Source of the DNA: Abelmoschus esculentus | Lineage: Eukaryota; Streptophyta; Magnoliopsida; Malvales; Malvaceae | Assembly: GCA_035048815.1 (NCBI GenBank) | Contig: JAUCBN010000047.1 | Coordinates: 12,986,001-13,050,000 of the forward strand | Direction: 5' to 3' | Length of the DNA stretch: 64,000 nucleotides | In this document: positions 26,836-37,639 of the stretch, in pieces | Position numbering within the stretch: position 1 is the first letter of the stretch | How the letters are laid out: each line of letters opens with the position of its first letter | Position numbers and translations under genes: made by a program | Notes under the pieces: model-generated | Told to the model about the DNA's origin: nothing | The model's database searches: none | What the model saw: the letters and a program-made list of their open reading frames with translations, nothing else

Positions 26836-27240
26836 GTGAGCTACTCACAGCCTCAGGCTGGACGTGGGGCTGAGGAACGGACTTGCCTTTGGACAGCTTC
26901 ATGGTTCATTTAAGGATGCACATCGTCAGTTACCATCTTTATGTACAAGGCTAATGGAGACCAATCCTGGCAGTGTTGCTACCTTGACAACCAAGGAAGA
27001 CTCAAGTTTCCATCGTCTCTTGATCTCATTCCATGCCTCTTTGAGTGGATTTGTACCGGGTTGCAGGCCTCTCAGCAACTGCTGCAGATGGATCGAGATG
27101 CCGGTGCATTTCCTGTTGCTTTTGCTGTTGTAGAAGCAGAAACCAATGAGAACTGGTATTGGTTTTTGTTACAACTCAAATCAGCTGTGTCAACATCTTT
27201 GCTGTTCAACAAGTTGATGGCAAGTTTTAGACCCTGAGCT
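26836..27240 (+). pseudogene. MULE (MuDR-type) transposase remnant
   Basis: One frame reads NPGSVATLTT...SSFHRLLISFHASLSGFVPGCRPL, matching the segment before the catalytic core of plant Mutator-like transposases. The next part, GAFPVAFAVVEAETNENWYWFLLQLKSA, lies in another frame. The short stretch that should join them (the GLDGCHLK-type motif with the first catalytic Asp) is missing, so a deletion caused the frame change. The N-terminal DNA-binding and C-terminal zinc-knuckle parts are absent. It is a dead fragment and may represent the kind of enzyme that moved the 9-10 bp duplication MITEs in this window. Confidence 0.82.
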
Positions 27241-29540
27241 ACCAGGGGTGAGAAAAGGGAAGAAACTGAAGGAGACGACCTCGAAGACAAGGAGTCTTTT
27301 TGCTACGTCAATGTCCGCGGCGGTGGCACAGGGGGATCTATTCTCAAGGCTATGTTAGCCAGGGGTCGTTAGAGAAAGGCCGACAAAGACGGCGACGGTG
27401 AATAGGGAGTTGATGTTGACAAGACCGTCCAAGGCTGTAACATGAATACTTGTCCTTGATGATGAAGTCTTCTGGGGTTACCGTCGTCGATACAATGGTC
27501 TTTCGGGTGCCAATCGGATCTGGAAAACAGATGAATTTACAGTCAATGACCTGAAAACAAAACGGAAAGTTTCCAATGAAAATGAAAGGGAATTAAAACT
27601 TTACACATTCATTATTGAATCTTGGGAATCTGGGTTGAGTTATTAAGGGTCTGTGCTTCCTGGTACAGGGGAGGCCAACTGGCCAAGGCTGGCCCAGGTT
27701 TCCCTTTTCTTTTATTGCTTGTGGAGCTTGTTTTCTGTTTGTTTAGGGAAGAAAATTGGGTGGGAAAAAGACAGATGCTTTGCTTTAGATTTGCTTTTGG
27801 ACCAAGGGATCAAATCAATGTCCTTGAAGACAAGAAGATACACTAGAACGGCTTTAGTGCCCTTGTCCGTTTAATTTAACAAAGGTCAAACTCTGGTCTT
27901 AGTCCTTCTATTATACTCAAAATCAGGATGTAGTCCTCTATCTTAAAACTATAGTTTTAATCTAAGGTATCTGTATAGGAGAAACCAAACATTAATTTCT
28001 CGAAGGATAAACCATAAGTCTGTGAATCCAATGTTATTCCGAATGTATCAGCAACCGATCGATTCGGTTTAAACCAAAGCCTCCAAGTCCATGCTTTAAA
28101 CCCAGGTCGTTTCACTTATCAATACTTATGCTTCAGTTTCACACATAAAAGTTCAAAACCAATAAACCAATTCTCAAGCAACAGTATACACTATAAGACA
28201 TGGTTTCGGGTTTTCGGCTACTAACCCACTTAACTCGATCACAAGCAAAAAAACAGTTCAAGATGATCAAAGTGGTACATTTAATAGACAATGATCAAAT
28301 AAGAAGAATCAAGGGCTTGAGGTACTTACCACCGTATTTATCGGAATGAGATTTGAGAACGAGACACTACAACAATGGGAGGTTTCTTGATCATGTTGCC
28401 TTGTAAGAAAGCAGCTACAAAAGATCATACAAACTCTCATTCCAAATCCTAAAAATATGACCAAATGTCTAAATCTCTGATAGAAAGAACGAGTTTGAGA
28501 AATTTCTATATGAGTTAGTCACTAATGCATGCAATTAACATCTTATCCGATAAAATTTCTACATGTAGAAGAAATCTGGAGAAACCTACTTCCTCGTTTA
28601 TTTTGCGTCATAAACTGTATGTTGAATGCCCTAACAATAAAGAAAACCGGGAGCAAATGCCAAAAAGGTACTACTAAACATACATGCCTAAGTACTCACG
28701 ATTTCCTTAAACAAAAGCCTAGAGAAATATGATGCTCACGTAGGCACTTACGAAGACCTACAATCCTCAAAATGTTGTTTTAATAAGACTAAACTTAGAT
28801 AAACTAAAAGTCCAAAAACTTGAGAAACCAAAGACGATGCCTAGTAGACAAGAAGTCGTATTCTAGGGAAAAATCACTAAAATACTCCCATTTTTACATA
28901 AAAGTATGCTTGTCTGTCTCTCAATGAATGGTCATGGAGATCATATTCAATTGAAATAGTTCAAAACCAAACTTTAAGTAGCCACATCATATTTATTCTA
29001 TGTTACCCTAACTATTCATGCATGATTACTACAATAGGAATGTAGGACCAATTGATTTTACAAACCGAGAAATATCCTTTAAAAATCATTCAAACATGCT
29101 TAAAATGGCCAAAATGGAGGAAAAAAATAGCAAAATGGTTTAACTTCATTGTGAAATAAGCTACAAACAAAAGCTAGTTAACATACCAAAATTTCATCCT
29201 ATTTATGTTATCAATGACTAAAGCAATTTGTGAATATAGGTATCTCTGCAATAAGGAATGAACCATGTATATGCTCGTTATATATCTAGCAGATGCACCG
29301 TACAATCCTAATAAAATAACTTTAATTAATGCAACCTAAGACAGAATAGATTCTTGGATTTAAAACTTTAATCTCGCCAAGGTTCTGAGATTACACGCTT
29401 GTATCCATTCCTGATATTCACGACAATAATGATTACTTTATTAATAATATTTATTAATTAAAGGAACTAAAGATGAATAAGAAAGTTAGAACCACCTGTT
29501 GGCTACTAGCTATTGCAAATTTGCAACAAATAGATACCGA
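27241..29540. other. Spacer downstream of MIR535
   Basis: No protein gene I can support. On the minus strand it lies 3' of the MIR535 hairpin, and sequences such as GTG|GTAAGTACC near 28330 look like splice donors, so part may belong to a spliced primary transcript. That is inference only. Confidence 0.3.
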
Positions 29541-29550
29541 GAAAAGATCT

Positions 29551-29653
29551 GTACAAATCACATGACAACGATAGAGAGCACGCATGTATGCATCCATGAC
29601 CTTGTATGAATGGCTACGAGCGTGCTCTCTCTCGTTGTCAAATTGATAATGTA
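29551..29653 (-). ncRNA. MIR535: MIR535 microRNA precursor hairpin
   Basis: On the minus strand, 29640-29620 reads TGACAACGAGAGAGAGCAC then GC, the miR535 mature sequence. The other arm, 29581-29561, reads GTGCTCTCTATCGTTGTCATG. The two pair along their whole length with one mismatch and leave 2-nt 3' overhangs, as expected for a Dicer-like product. A loop of 38 bases separates them, and the stem continues outward (ATCA with TGAT). miR535 is related to miR156 and in other plants targets SPL transcription-factor mRNAs. The primary transcript probably starts upstream, at higher coordinates (towards 31.2 kb); I cannot define its ends. A chance protein frame overlapping the hairpin is an artefact of the inverted repeat. 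Confidence 0.93.
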
Positions 29654-31466
29654 TCATATCTCAAAGTCAAATCTGCAAAAGAGAAGGGAGATAATTAGAA
29701 CACATCGCAGGGAGGCTATTACTTGATAGAAAAAAATGCTCTAATCATAACGGTTTGCCATTGTTGGAATCAACCATCCTAAAAAATTAAAGATAAAATG
29801 TCGAAATATGACCAAACTCTATTTAGACAGACAGATCCTCTATGCGCGACATCTCTATAGTCTATAGATATAGTGACAAGTAAAACAATCTTCATATCCA
29901 TGTGTAGTACCGGCATAGTTCAATAATGTCAATAACTATTGTCACGGACTTAAATTAAAAAAAAAAACATTTTCTTCAAAAGAAACCTATTTATTCGTTT
30001 TAGGATCAACATTTTCTTATAATATGTATAACGATTCAATATGAATTTTATTTTTTTATTCATTATAGCATCAATGTATTTTGACCTTAAAAACTATTTT
30101 CTTATTCTAAATTCAGTTATAAGTTGTAGTATTACATGTGGATATTGCATTATCAACTACAAATAAGATGACATTGGATGAAATTGAACATTCCTTAGTA
30201 CTATGTTTGAACATGAATTTAAAATGATATCCATTCATTATATATACATAATATTAGTTAAAATTCGATATAATTATACATTTGAAAGGTATAAAAATCT
30301 AAATTTCAGAACCATATATCTACACACACATAAGAGTTTCAAATTCAGCATCAAATAAGTATCCAAAAAGTTGATGAATTTGAAGGGAAAAATCATGTAT
30401 ATAACATTTATATGTATCCAAAATCATCTTTTGAAATCTAAGTTCCTAAAGAAACACATGCCTAGGACACCATGACTGTATGTAACATCCATATGAAAAG
30501 GGACAAAAAGACATTGAAACTGAAAAGAAGTAATATCACATGCAATGACAGATGATAACTTGGTAAGCAAATAGTTCAACAAAAACTCACCCAAGAATCT
30601 ATTGTGGCTGGACAAGCAAGAAGCAAGAGGGGATCTCATGTGTGATGATCTTGCATGTTATAAAACCTTAAGACAAAGGTATTCTAGAAATTCATCAAAC
30701 AACTTATGTTCTGCAATTTTTTTACTAATAAAACTACAGTGAATAGCTGAATATTACAAATAAAAGCTTAAAAAAAGGAGATCAAGGGTTTGTTTCATGT
30801 TTCAACTACTTACTGTTAAATTTTCACACAAGATTTCTAGAAGAAACAAAGCCAAAATTCAAGTCTTTTCAAAGCACAAAGAGTTAACATAGGCTAAAAA
30901 CCTCACAGAAATGAACAATCCTAATCTTAGAATTCACTGGGAAAAAAACAAGGCTTTAAGAAAAGAGTTGAGAGAAACACTTATGAAGAACAACCTTGAA
31001 CTTAATCCCCAGATCCATACCTAATTTATGAATCACCACAGAAACAAAAACAAAGTTTCAAATTAAAGAACAAATGAAACCCAGAAAAAAGAAAATATAT
31101 AAGAGATAAAACAGAAAACACCCACTTGGCCACTTGCACTGCAGCATTGTCAAAAGCAATTACTTTTCAAGGAAAAGGAGAGAAATTTTTTCGGGAAAGA
31201 AAAAGTAAAAAATATAAAAGAATGGTTTTCCTAGGAAAAGATGATCATTGTCAAGAAAAACATTAAAACAGATTAATTAGGAAATATATAGGGAAATTTT
31301 TGGTTAAGATGAATTAAAATTATTATAAAAATTTATATAATAATTTAAAATTTATATAAATTTTGTTATATATTGAAATTTTCGTAAAAAAATTAAAATT
31401 TTGATATTTAAAAAAAAATCATGAAAGTATAAATTTTTTAATATATATTAAAAAATTAATATTATA
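29654..31466. other. Upstream region of MIR535
   Basis: No coding gene. It probably holds the promoter and upstream exons of the minus-strand primary microRNA transcript. The A/G-rich patch at 31130-31260 could be near its start. Confidence 0.3.
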
Positions 31467-31620
31467 TCAACGGGGTTGGTTCAAGTGTTAAGCAGTTTGG
31501 TTCTGCTTAAATAAGTCTCAGGTTTGAGACATTGTATACGTAAAAAACTCTGCGACGTGAGTCGATCTGGATTAATTAGGGTTAGATTCTAAAATCAGAA
31601 GAACAATAAAAATTAATATT
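31467..31620 (+). repeat. SINE-like tRNA-derived repeat
   Basis: TTGGTTCAAGTGTTAAGCAG resembles a tRNA box A, and CAGGTTTGAGACATTGTA about 42 bases later resembles box B. The body GCGACGTGAGTCGATCTGG recurs at the 12.0-12.3 kb copy, followed by an A-rich end. No full-length reference is available, so the class is inferred. Confidence 0.45.
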
Positions 31621-31632
31621 ATAATTTTTAGG

Positions 31633-32664
31633 CTTAACTCAATAATAGGTGCCCGAAGTATACATCTTTTCTGAAATAGGTGCCTAATGTTTTTTTTGGC
31701 TGAAATAAGTGCCTAAACTATATATTTTTTCTGAGATAGGTTTCTAATGTATTTTTTGGCTGAAATAAGTGCCTAAAGTTTTATTCCCTTAGTGTTTTAA
31801 GGTAACAATGTTAAAAGAAAATTGTTTAATTTATAAATAAGTACCTAAACTATATATTTTTTAAAAAATAGGTGCCTAATGTAATTTTTATTAAAATAAA
31901 TACCTATTTTTTTTCTTATAAGTAATTTATATTTCTTATAAGATATAAAATTAGTTATATCTTAAATTAATCATTTAACCTTTTTAAATTATGAGAAAAA
32001 ATTATTTTTTAACAATACTAAAATAAAAAATAATTAAATTTTATATTAATATTTTTTATATTTTCCACAACAATCATCAATGAGACAAATCGATTCACTT
32101 GCAAGGACATGCTGCCGGTTCACATGGGGAATATATACAAAAATTCTTATATTCCTATTACATTTATAATTGTATCGAAAAAGAATTGGAAATATTAATA
32201 TAAAATTATATAAATTTAATTATTTTTTATTTTAGTATTATTAAAAAATATTTTTTTTCTCATAATTTCAGCTACTAATCAAATTTAAATAAATTATTAA
32301 TTAATTATAATAAATAATTTAATAGATTAAAACGATGATATATAAATAATTTTACATCTTATAAGAAAAAAATTAAACATTTATTTTAATAAAAATTACA
32401 TTAGGAACCTATTTTAAAATATATATATATAGTTTAGGTACTTATTTATAAATTAAACAATTTTCTTTTAACAGTGTTACCTTAAAATACTAAGGGAATA
32501 AAACTTTAGGGTTTAGGGTTTAAACACCTATTTCAGCCAAAAAATACATTAGGCACTTATCTCAGAAAAAATATATAATTTAGGTACTTATCTCAACCAA
32601 AAAAAACATTAGGCACCTATTTTAGAAAAAAGTGTATACTTTAGGCACTTATTACCGAGTTAAG
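31633..32664. mobile_element. 1.03-kb palindromic (foldback) element
   Basis: The left arm starts CTTAACTCAATAATAGGTGC and the right arm ends GCACTTATTACCGAGTTAAG. The arms are inverted copies for roughly 400-450 bases, meeting in a short AT-rich centre. Each arm contains several direct AGGTGCCTAATGT / AAGTGCCTAAACT units about 50 bases apart. There is no coding sequence. Possible target-site remnants are TTATAATTTTTA on the left and TTATAATTTTA on the right. It is probably a non-autonomous DNA element with unusually long terminal inverted repeats. Confidence 0.8.
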
Positions 32665-33076
32665 TTTATTATAATTTTATTTTAATCTCATTTTAATTTA
32701 TAAAAAAAAAACATGGGATAATATAATCCATTAGGGTGAAAAGGACGATTTTGCTTAAATGATGATTTTGAAGGTACCATTTCGACATCCGCCTCGTTTT
32801 CTGTGATCTTATCAACATCGTTTGATCCAACGGTTTATGCATCGACACGTGGTTCGTACTCTTCAATATTTTGTGATAAGATTAATACTAGATGTTTTCA
32901 CTGTTGTACAAAATTTACGGGATTGTCACCCGGGGTTCAAAGCGCGTGTTGTTAACGTAAGGTGAGGATTGAGGAGAGGAGGTTAAAAGGGTCATTTTCA
33001 TAGGTTGGTAAGAAGTCAGTTGTGAATGTGAAAGGGACGTGATAGTGAGTAAGGTGGGGATGAAAAAAGTTGTACT
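32665..33076. other. Spacer between two mobile elements
   Basis: About 32740-33060 is less AT-rich but has no frame I can assign. Confidence 0.3.
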
Positions 33077-33086
33077 CTTTGTGAGG

Positions 33087-33285
33087 AAAAATTATATTAT
33101 GGTTCAGTCTACCATTTATTTATGGGACCAACCAATAAAAACTGTCCATTTCATCAATTTTTTTGTGTCATAATTTTTTCTCAAATGAATCTTCACTTGA
33201 AAAATTAAAAAATAATGAGGTAGACAGTTTCTATTGATTGGTCTCATGGATGACGTGATGGGACTGACCCATGATATAATTTCTC
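33087..33285. mobile_element. Mutator-like MITE, copy 1
   Basis: 199 bp, with inverted ends of the type GAGAAATTATATCATGGGTC followed by CCCATCACGTCATCC. It is flanked on both sides by CTTTGTGAGG (33077-33086 and 33286-33295), a 10-bp target duplication. Related copies occur at 33296, 39520 and 42165. Confidence 0.85.
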
Positions 33286-33295
33286 CTTTGTGAGG

Positions 33296-33522
33296 AGAGA
33301 TTGTTATATTATTCGTGGTGACTAATTAATAAAGTACTTATTTTATCATTAATTATCTATATTATTAATCTAATTTTAAGAAAATATATTTTTTAAATAA
33401 TATAAAAAAAGAGTGAAAATTTATTAGATGAAAAAATATTTAAAAGATATTAATAAAGTGGTGATTATGATTGGATGAGACCATAACTGACGTGATAAAT
33501 CAGGCCCATAATATAATTTTTT
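33296..33522. mobile_element. Mutator-like MITE, copy 2, sharing a target duplication
   Basis: 227 bp, the same family as copy 1 by its ends: AGAGATTGTTATATTATTCG on the left, and CAGGCCCATAATATAATTTT on the right. Its left flank is the middle CTTTGTGAGG shared with copy 1, and its right flank is a third CTTTGTGAGG (33523-33532). Confidence 0.8.
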
Positions 33523-33599
33523 CTTTGTGAGGTATTCGTTTTTTTATTTGATTAGATTTACTAAAATATCCCCAAATTGGTTTAGATTTTGACATATTT

Positions 33600-33850
33600 T
33601 ATGGTACAAATAGTTTGTTCTTTTATTATATTTTTATCGGTGTCTCACTTTAAATCCGTATGTTTAGAGTTTAGTGTTTAAGGTTTAAGGTTAGGGGTAT
33701 GATTAAGATTTAATGAATTAGAGTTAAAATGTATTTTTAGGGCATAAAATTTAATATTTAGGATGTGAAAAATTAGGGTTAGAGTTTAGAAAATAATTTT
33801 TTTTAAAAAAATAATAGGGACATAATTAAGAGGAAAAGTTTTCTACTCTT
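33600..33850 (+). repeat. TTTAGGG-rich dispersed repeat, copy 1
   Basis: It begins near ACAAATAGTTTGTTCTT and has a central block of degenerate TTTAGGGTTTA-like words, then a T/A run before a GGGACATAATTAAGAGG tail. It shares order and motifs with copies at 34.54, 35.02 (inverted), 37.11 and 42.60 kb. Confidence 0.6.
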
Positions 33851-34115
33851 TATTTACACGCGTACTAAAACAAAAATAAATCGATTAAAATATATTTTTA
33901 TAATAATACACCGTGTGTGTGTATATATATATATATATGATATTTAAACTTGGATTATATAAATAAAATATATCATTATTTATCACTGAAAACAGTCGAC
34001 GGTTCAATTGATGGTCGATAGTCGAATATTTGAATTATATAAACAATTGGATTTAACAAAAGCAAATTTATGATCTACCGGGAAATATTATACAGACAAA
34101 AGTTTCATGGTTTAA

Positions 34116-35010
34116 TTAACATCCTACATTGTCCTCCTCCGGCTCCGGGTATATAACATTGTCGTGTCTTCTGCGTCTGAAAATTACCATGCAAACGTAG
34201 TGTTTCACAATCTCAGGCCGTCCCCATTTTTTCCTGAGACTCGAGTTTTTGTAAAGCAAAGATGAGAAGAAAATGAGAAAGGCCAAAGCCGTGAAGGTCC
34301 AGATGTTAAGGAGCAAACCTCGAAACTCACCTACCCTAAGTGGGTTCACGCTGCTCGTAGTATCGCCGGAACCAGTGTTCGGACTTTTGAACCACGCATT
34401 TGGAGCCGTCCATATTTTCTTAGTTTTGCATTCTCCCTTGATATGTCAGCAGCCACGGCTGAACCCTTGGGAAATGCCTGCAAAAATTACGCAAAGTTAA
34501 GCAATAGGACTAATGTATGTGTATATTTTATGACCGTTTGATACATGGTGCAAATCGTCTACCTCATGCTTCCACTTTAAATTAGAGAGTTTAAGGTTTT
34601 GGTTAAAGTTTAGGGAATTAGGGTTAAAGTATAAGATTTAGAATTTAAGATATAAAAAATAAAGATTAGGGTTTAAAATTTAAATTTTTAAAAAAATTTC
34701 AAAAGAGACATGAAAGAAGACATAAAAAAAAGTAGAGGATTTTTACTCGTGATACATTGTCTATAACTGCGATAAAACAATGTGATTGAAAATACTTACT
34801 AAGCCAAAGTCATCGGACGGGGCCGATCATGGAATACTGCGGTCGATATTTCTATAGGAAGATGGTGATGTATGACATCTCGTCAATTATAGCAGAGAAG
34901 CGACCACTTTTACTACTTTCGGATAAAGCGTTTTAGAATTCTCTAGGAGAAGTAAGCCATGGAGAAGTAGAGCCAGAGTTGTTGAAATTCAGGTTGCCGA
35001 TAATGGGTAA
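34116..35010 (-). pseudogene. Glutamate receptor-like (GLR) channel, 3' fragment
   Basis: Two exon remnants joined by a clean GTAAGT donor (34799-34798) and AG acceptor before 34477. The upstream exon reads SAIIDEMSYITIFL, an in-frame TAG, then KYRPQYSMIGPV. The last exon continues with AFPKGSAVAADISR, then changes frame to WFKSPNTGSGDTTS and the final membrane helix (LLLNIWTFTALAFLIFFSSLLY). This is the ligand-binding S2 end and last transmembrane segment of plant GLR cation channels. The stop, at least one frameshift, and the absence of the ion-pore and amino-terminal domains show a dead fragment. A TTTAGGG-rich repeat sits in its intron. Confidence 0.82.
34540..34757 (+). repeat. TTTAGGG-rich dispersed repeat, copy 2
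   Basis: It opens with GGTGCAAATCGTCTACCTCA, has the TTTAGGG-like core, an AAAATTT run, GAGACATGAAAGAAGACA, and ends near TTTTTACTCGTGATACA. It lies in the intron of the GLR pseudogene. Confidence 0.7.
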
Positions 35011-35019
35011 AAATCATCT

Positions 35020-35255
35020 GCATTTTTATTATATTTCTATTCATTTTTTTTTTGAAAATTTTTAAAAAATTGAATTTTAAACTTTAATTTTTATTTTTTA
35101 TATTCTAAACCTTAAACTTTAAAAAATACATTATTTTTTTAAATTTTTTAAACTCTAACCATAATTCACAATCTTAAACCCTAAATATTAAATCTTTTAA
35201 TTTGAAACGAATGTACGAATGGGGACATAAAAAAAAGACAGACGATTTCGCTTGC
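35020..35255 (-). repeat. TTTAGGG-rich dispersed repeat, copy 3 (inverted)
   Basis: The inverted form of the same repeat: AAACCTTAAACTT and TAAACCCTAAATATTAAA replace the TTTAGGG words, and ATGGGGACATAAAAAAAAGA lies at the other end. It abuts the 5' side of the GLR pseudogene. Confidence 0.6.
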
Positions 35256-35878
35256 CGATGACTGTACGGAGAACTGTCCTCATTTCATTGTCCTTGTTTA
35301 TTCTTAATTGTTATATCAAGTTTAAAAAATATATCATACTTCTAATTACCGAAACTTTAGCCACAACCTCTAATATTAAACTTTGACCTTAAACTTATAT
35401 TTTAAAATAAGACACTAATAAAAATATAATAAAAACAAACGATTTATACCCTATCATAAATAATTAAAAGTAAAAGGTTGACTTAATATATTATATTACA
35501 AAAATAAATCCAACCAACTGCCTATATCTTTTCCTTGTTTGAAAATTTGTTAAAAGATTATAAATATTACAATTTAACCATTAGATTTATTACAAGGTTA
35601 AAAAAGTAAAATTTCACATTGTATTAGGGACGAAGGCAAAAGGTTCGTTTAACTTTGATATGTGAGATTAAAACTAAATTTAACGTCATAATGATCGTTT
35701 TATAACGAAAACTAATATAAATTTTAAAGGTTTATATATGAATTCAGATATTTGTATATTTTAGTTAAAATATATAAATTTAGATTCGAATAATTATATA
35801 TGAATAATCGGAAGCATAAGAGTAACGAAGTAGCGTCACATTTCACAACAAAGTTAAAAGCATATAGCAAGAGATAAT
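35256..35878. other. 3' flank of psaL and AT-rich spacer
   Basis: No gene seen. The last 60 bases before 35879 should be the psaL 3' untranslated region. Confidence 0.4.
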
Positions 35879-36622
35879 CTACTTAACGAAGTAAGGAAGG
35901 TCGAGGACGTAGAGAAGGAAGTAAGCCCAGATAACACCAGAGATTCCACCGAAGAAGAATCCTCCGCTGAACTTAGCCCAACCATCCGCCGTTTGAAGCT
36001 GGTCAGGCTCCTTCTTCCTCCCCGTCAGGGTTAGACTCGGTGCCGTCGACGGATCTCCTTCGTTGAAGGATGCAACACCATACATTGTCAAGCAAATGCT
36101 GAGGATGACCACCAGACCAGCAGCTGCCAATGACCCGGCTTGACCTGCAACGGCCGTGTTCCTTAGAGGACCGGCCTTAACGAATGGACCCACCAGGAGG
36201 AAACCATGTGCTAGACCCACTTCGACGCCTCTGAGAAGTGGGTTCACTGCCGTCCTGTAAGCCGGAAGGTTGGAGAGGTACCATGCGATCAAAGGGCTTG
36301 ATGTGATCGGAGTCTCGAGGCTTCCGATGAAAGGGTCACCGTTGATGGGTTGAATCACTTGGTAAGTTGGCTGCAAAGTTTAAGAGCAATGGTTAAAAGA
36401 AAAGAAATTGCTTAACCTCTCGCCATGGATATGTTTACTAGCTTTTTACTTTACCTTGTCTGATTGAACAGCTTTGACAGTGAAGCAAGGAGTCCGGGTC
36501 TTGCCGGGAGAGACTCTGAATGGTGCACCGGAGATACCCCTTGGGACAACAAGAGGTCTTGTAACAGATGAGGTGAAGCTGCTCTTGAGCTGACTTGCCA
36601 TGGGAGAACAAGTGGTAGCCAT
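35879..36622 (-). CDS. PSAL: Photosystem I reaction centre subunit XI (PsaL), plastid precursor
   Basis: Two exons, 36622-36455 and 36370-35879, join to 219 residues, the usual plant length. The first exon encodes the chloroplast transit peptide (MATTCSPMASQLKSSFTSSV and on to about residue 50). The second encodes mature PsaL: PTYQVIQPINGDPFIGSLET, PLIAWYLSNLPAYRTAVNPL, RGVEVGLAHGFLLVGPFVKA and WAKFSGGFFFGGISGVIWAY. It is a thylakoid membrane protein of PSI that stabilises the docking site for LHCII and PsaH/PsaO. The ATG at 36622 is the first in frame that yields a proper transit peptide. The paired GATAAG motifs upstream fit light regulation. Confidence 0.98.
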
Positions 36623-36775
36623 AGCTAGTGTTTGCTTAATCAAAGTTGAAAAACAAAGGAAAATTTGTAGAGCTAGAAGCTAAAGATAAAGTCTCAATAT
36701 CTGGGGAAGTTGTGGTCATGAAAGATGAAGTCTTTTGATTCGCAGATTTTTAATTGGAGGAGAGGATGTGAGAAT

Positions 36776-36789
36776 CTTATCCCTTATCC
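36776..36789 (-). promoter_or_regulatory. Paired I-box (GATAAG) motif upstream of psaL
   Basis: The minus strand reads GGATAAGGGATAAG about 155 bases before the psaL start codon. I-boxes are common in promoters of light-induced photosynthesis genes. Assignment is by motif and location only. Confidence 0.5.
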
Positions 36790-37110
36790 AACCATCTATG
36801 ACATGTCATATAAAACAAAAATAATTCGATAACTCGATTTATCACGTCATGTATAATATATCTATCCAATAATATTCATTTATTGTAGTGTAAATTTTAA
36901 ATAATTAATTACTCGTCCACCGTTAATTTTATGTATAAAAGAGGTGAAGATTTAACTTTAAAAAATAGAATCAATTTTTTGATCCACCCAAATTTGACTA
37001 AAAAATAGGTACCATAAACCCGAATCTAACCCGAACTCATTCTTTAAAAAATTCAATCCTACCTAAAAATAAATACTTTAAACTTAACCTCAACCTATAA
37101 AAAAGAATTA

Positions 37111-37388
37111 ATACATGGTAGTACACCGATACAAATCGTCTGCCCCCTCTCTATGCCTCCATTTATGCCCCACCTCAAATTAGAGGGTTTAGGGTTCTGG
37201 GTAAGAGGTTTTGGTTAGGGCTTAGGGAATTAAGGGTAGGGTGTATTTTTTAGGGAGTAGGATTTAGGATTTAGGATATAGAAAATAAGGGTTTAGGGTT
37301 TAAAATTTAATTTTTTTAAAAAATTTAAAGGAAACATGGAAAGAGACACAAAAAAGGACAAAAGATTTTTGTTCGTAATACACATATT
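37111..37388 (+). repeat. TTTAGGG-rich dispersed repeat, copy 4
   Basis: It begins ACAAATCGTCTGCCCCCTCT, has TTAGAGGGTTTAGGGTTCTG, more TTAGGG-like words, an AAAATTT run, GGAAACATGGAAAGAGACAC, and ends near TTTTTGTTCGTAATACA. It is the clearest copy of the family. Confidence 0.75.
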
Positions 37389-37639
37389 AAATATAAATTC
37401 AAACCTATAATTGACCATTCTTGTAGTTAATACATGTTAAAAACTTGAACTAATCCAAACCTATGATTGGATAAGAATTCCATTCTATTCGAGAATTGGA
37501 ACAGAGTGAATATATTAGAGGATCAACATACATTCGTCTAAACCAGATTGAAATTAAAGCATTTTTCTTAATACTCAATCCATTCATACACGGCACCTGA
37601 GATGAGAGGTCAAGGTTAACAGCTAAAGTGAGATGATCA

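Noticed and set aside
27381..27412. ADKDGDGE reading resembling an EF-hand loop
   Set aside because: It stops immediately after eight residues and has no flanking EF-hand helices, so it is a chance match.
29454..29657. Open frame of 67 codons on the minus strand over the microRNA locus
   Set aside because: It is the MIR535 inverted repeat read as protein; its residues repeat only because the arms are complementary.
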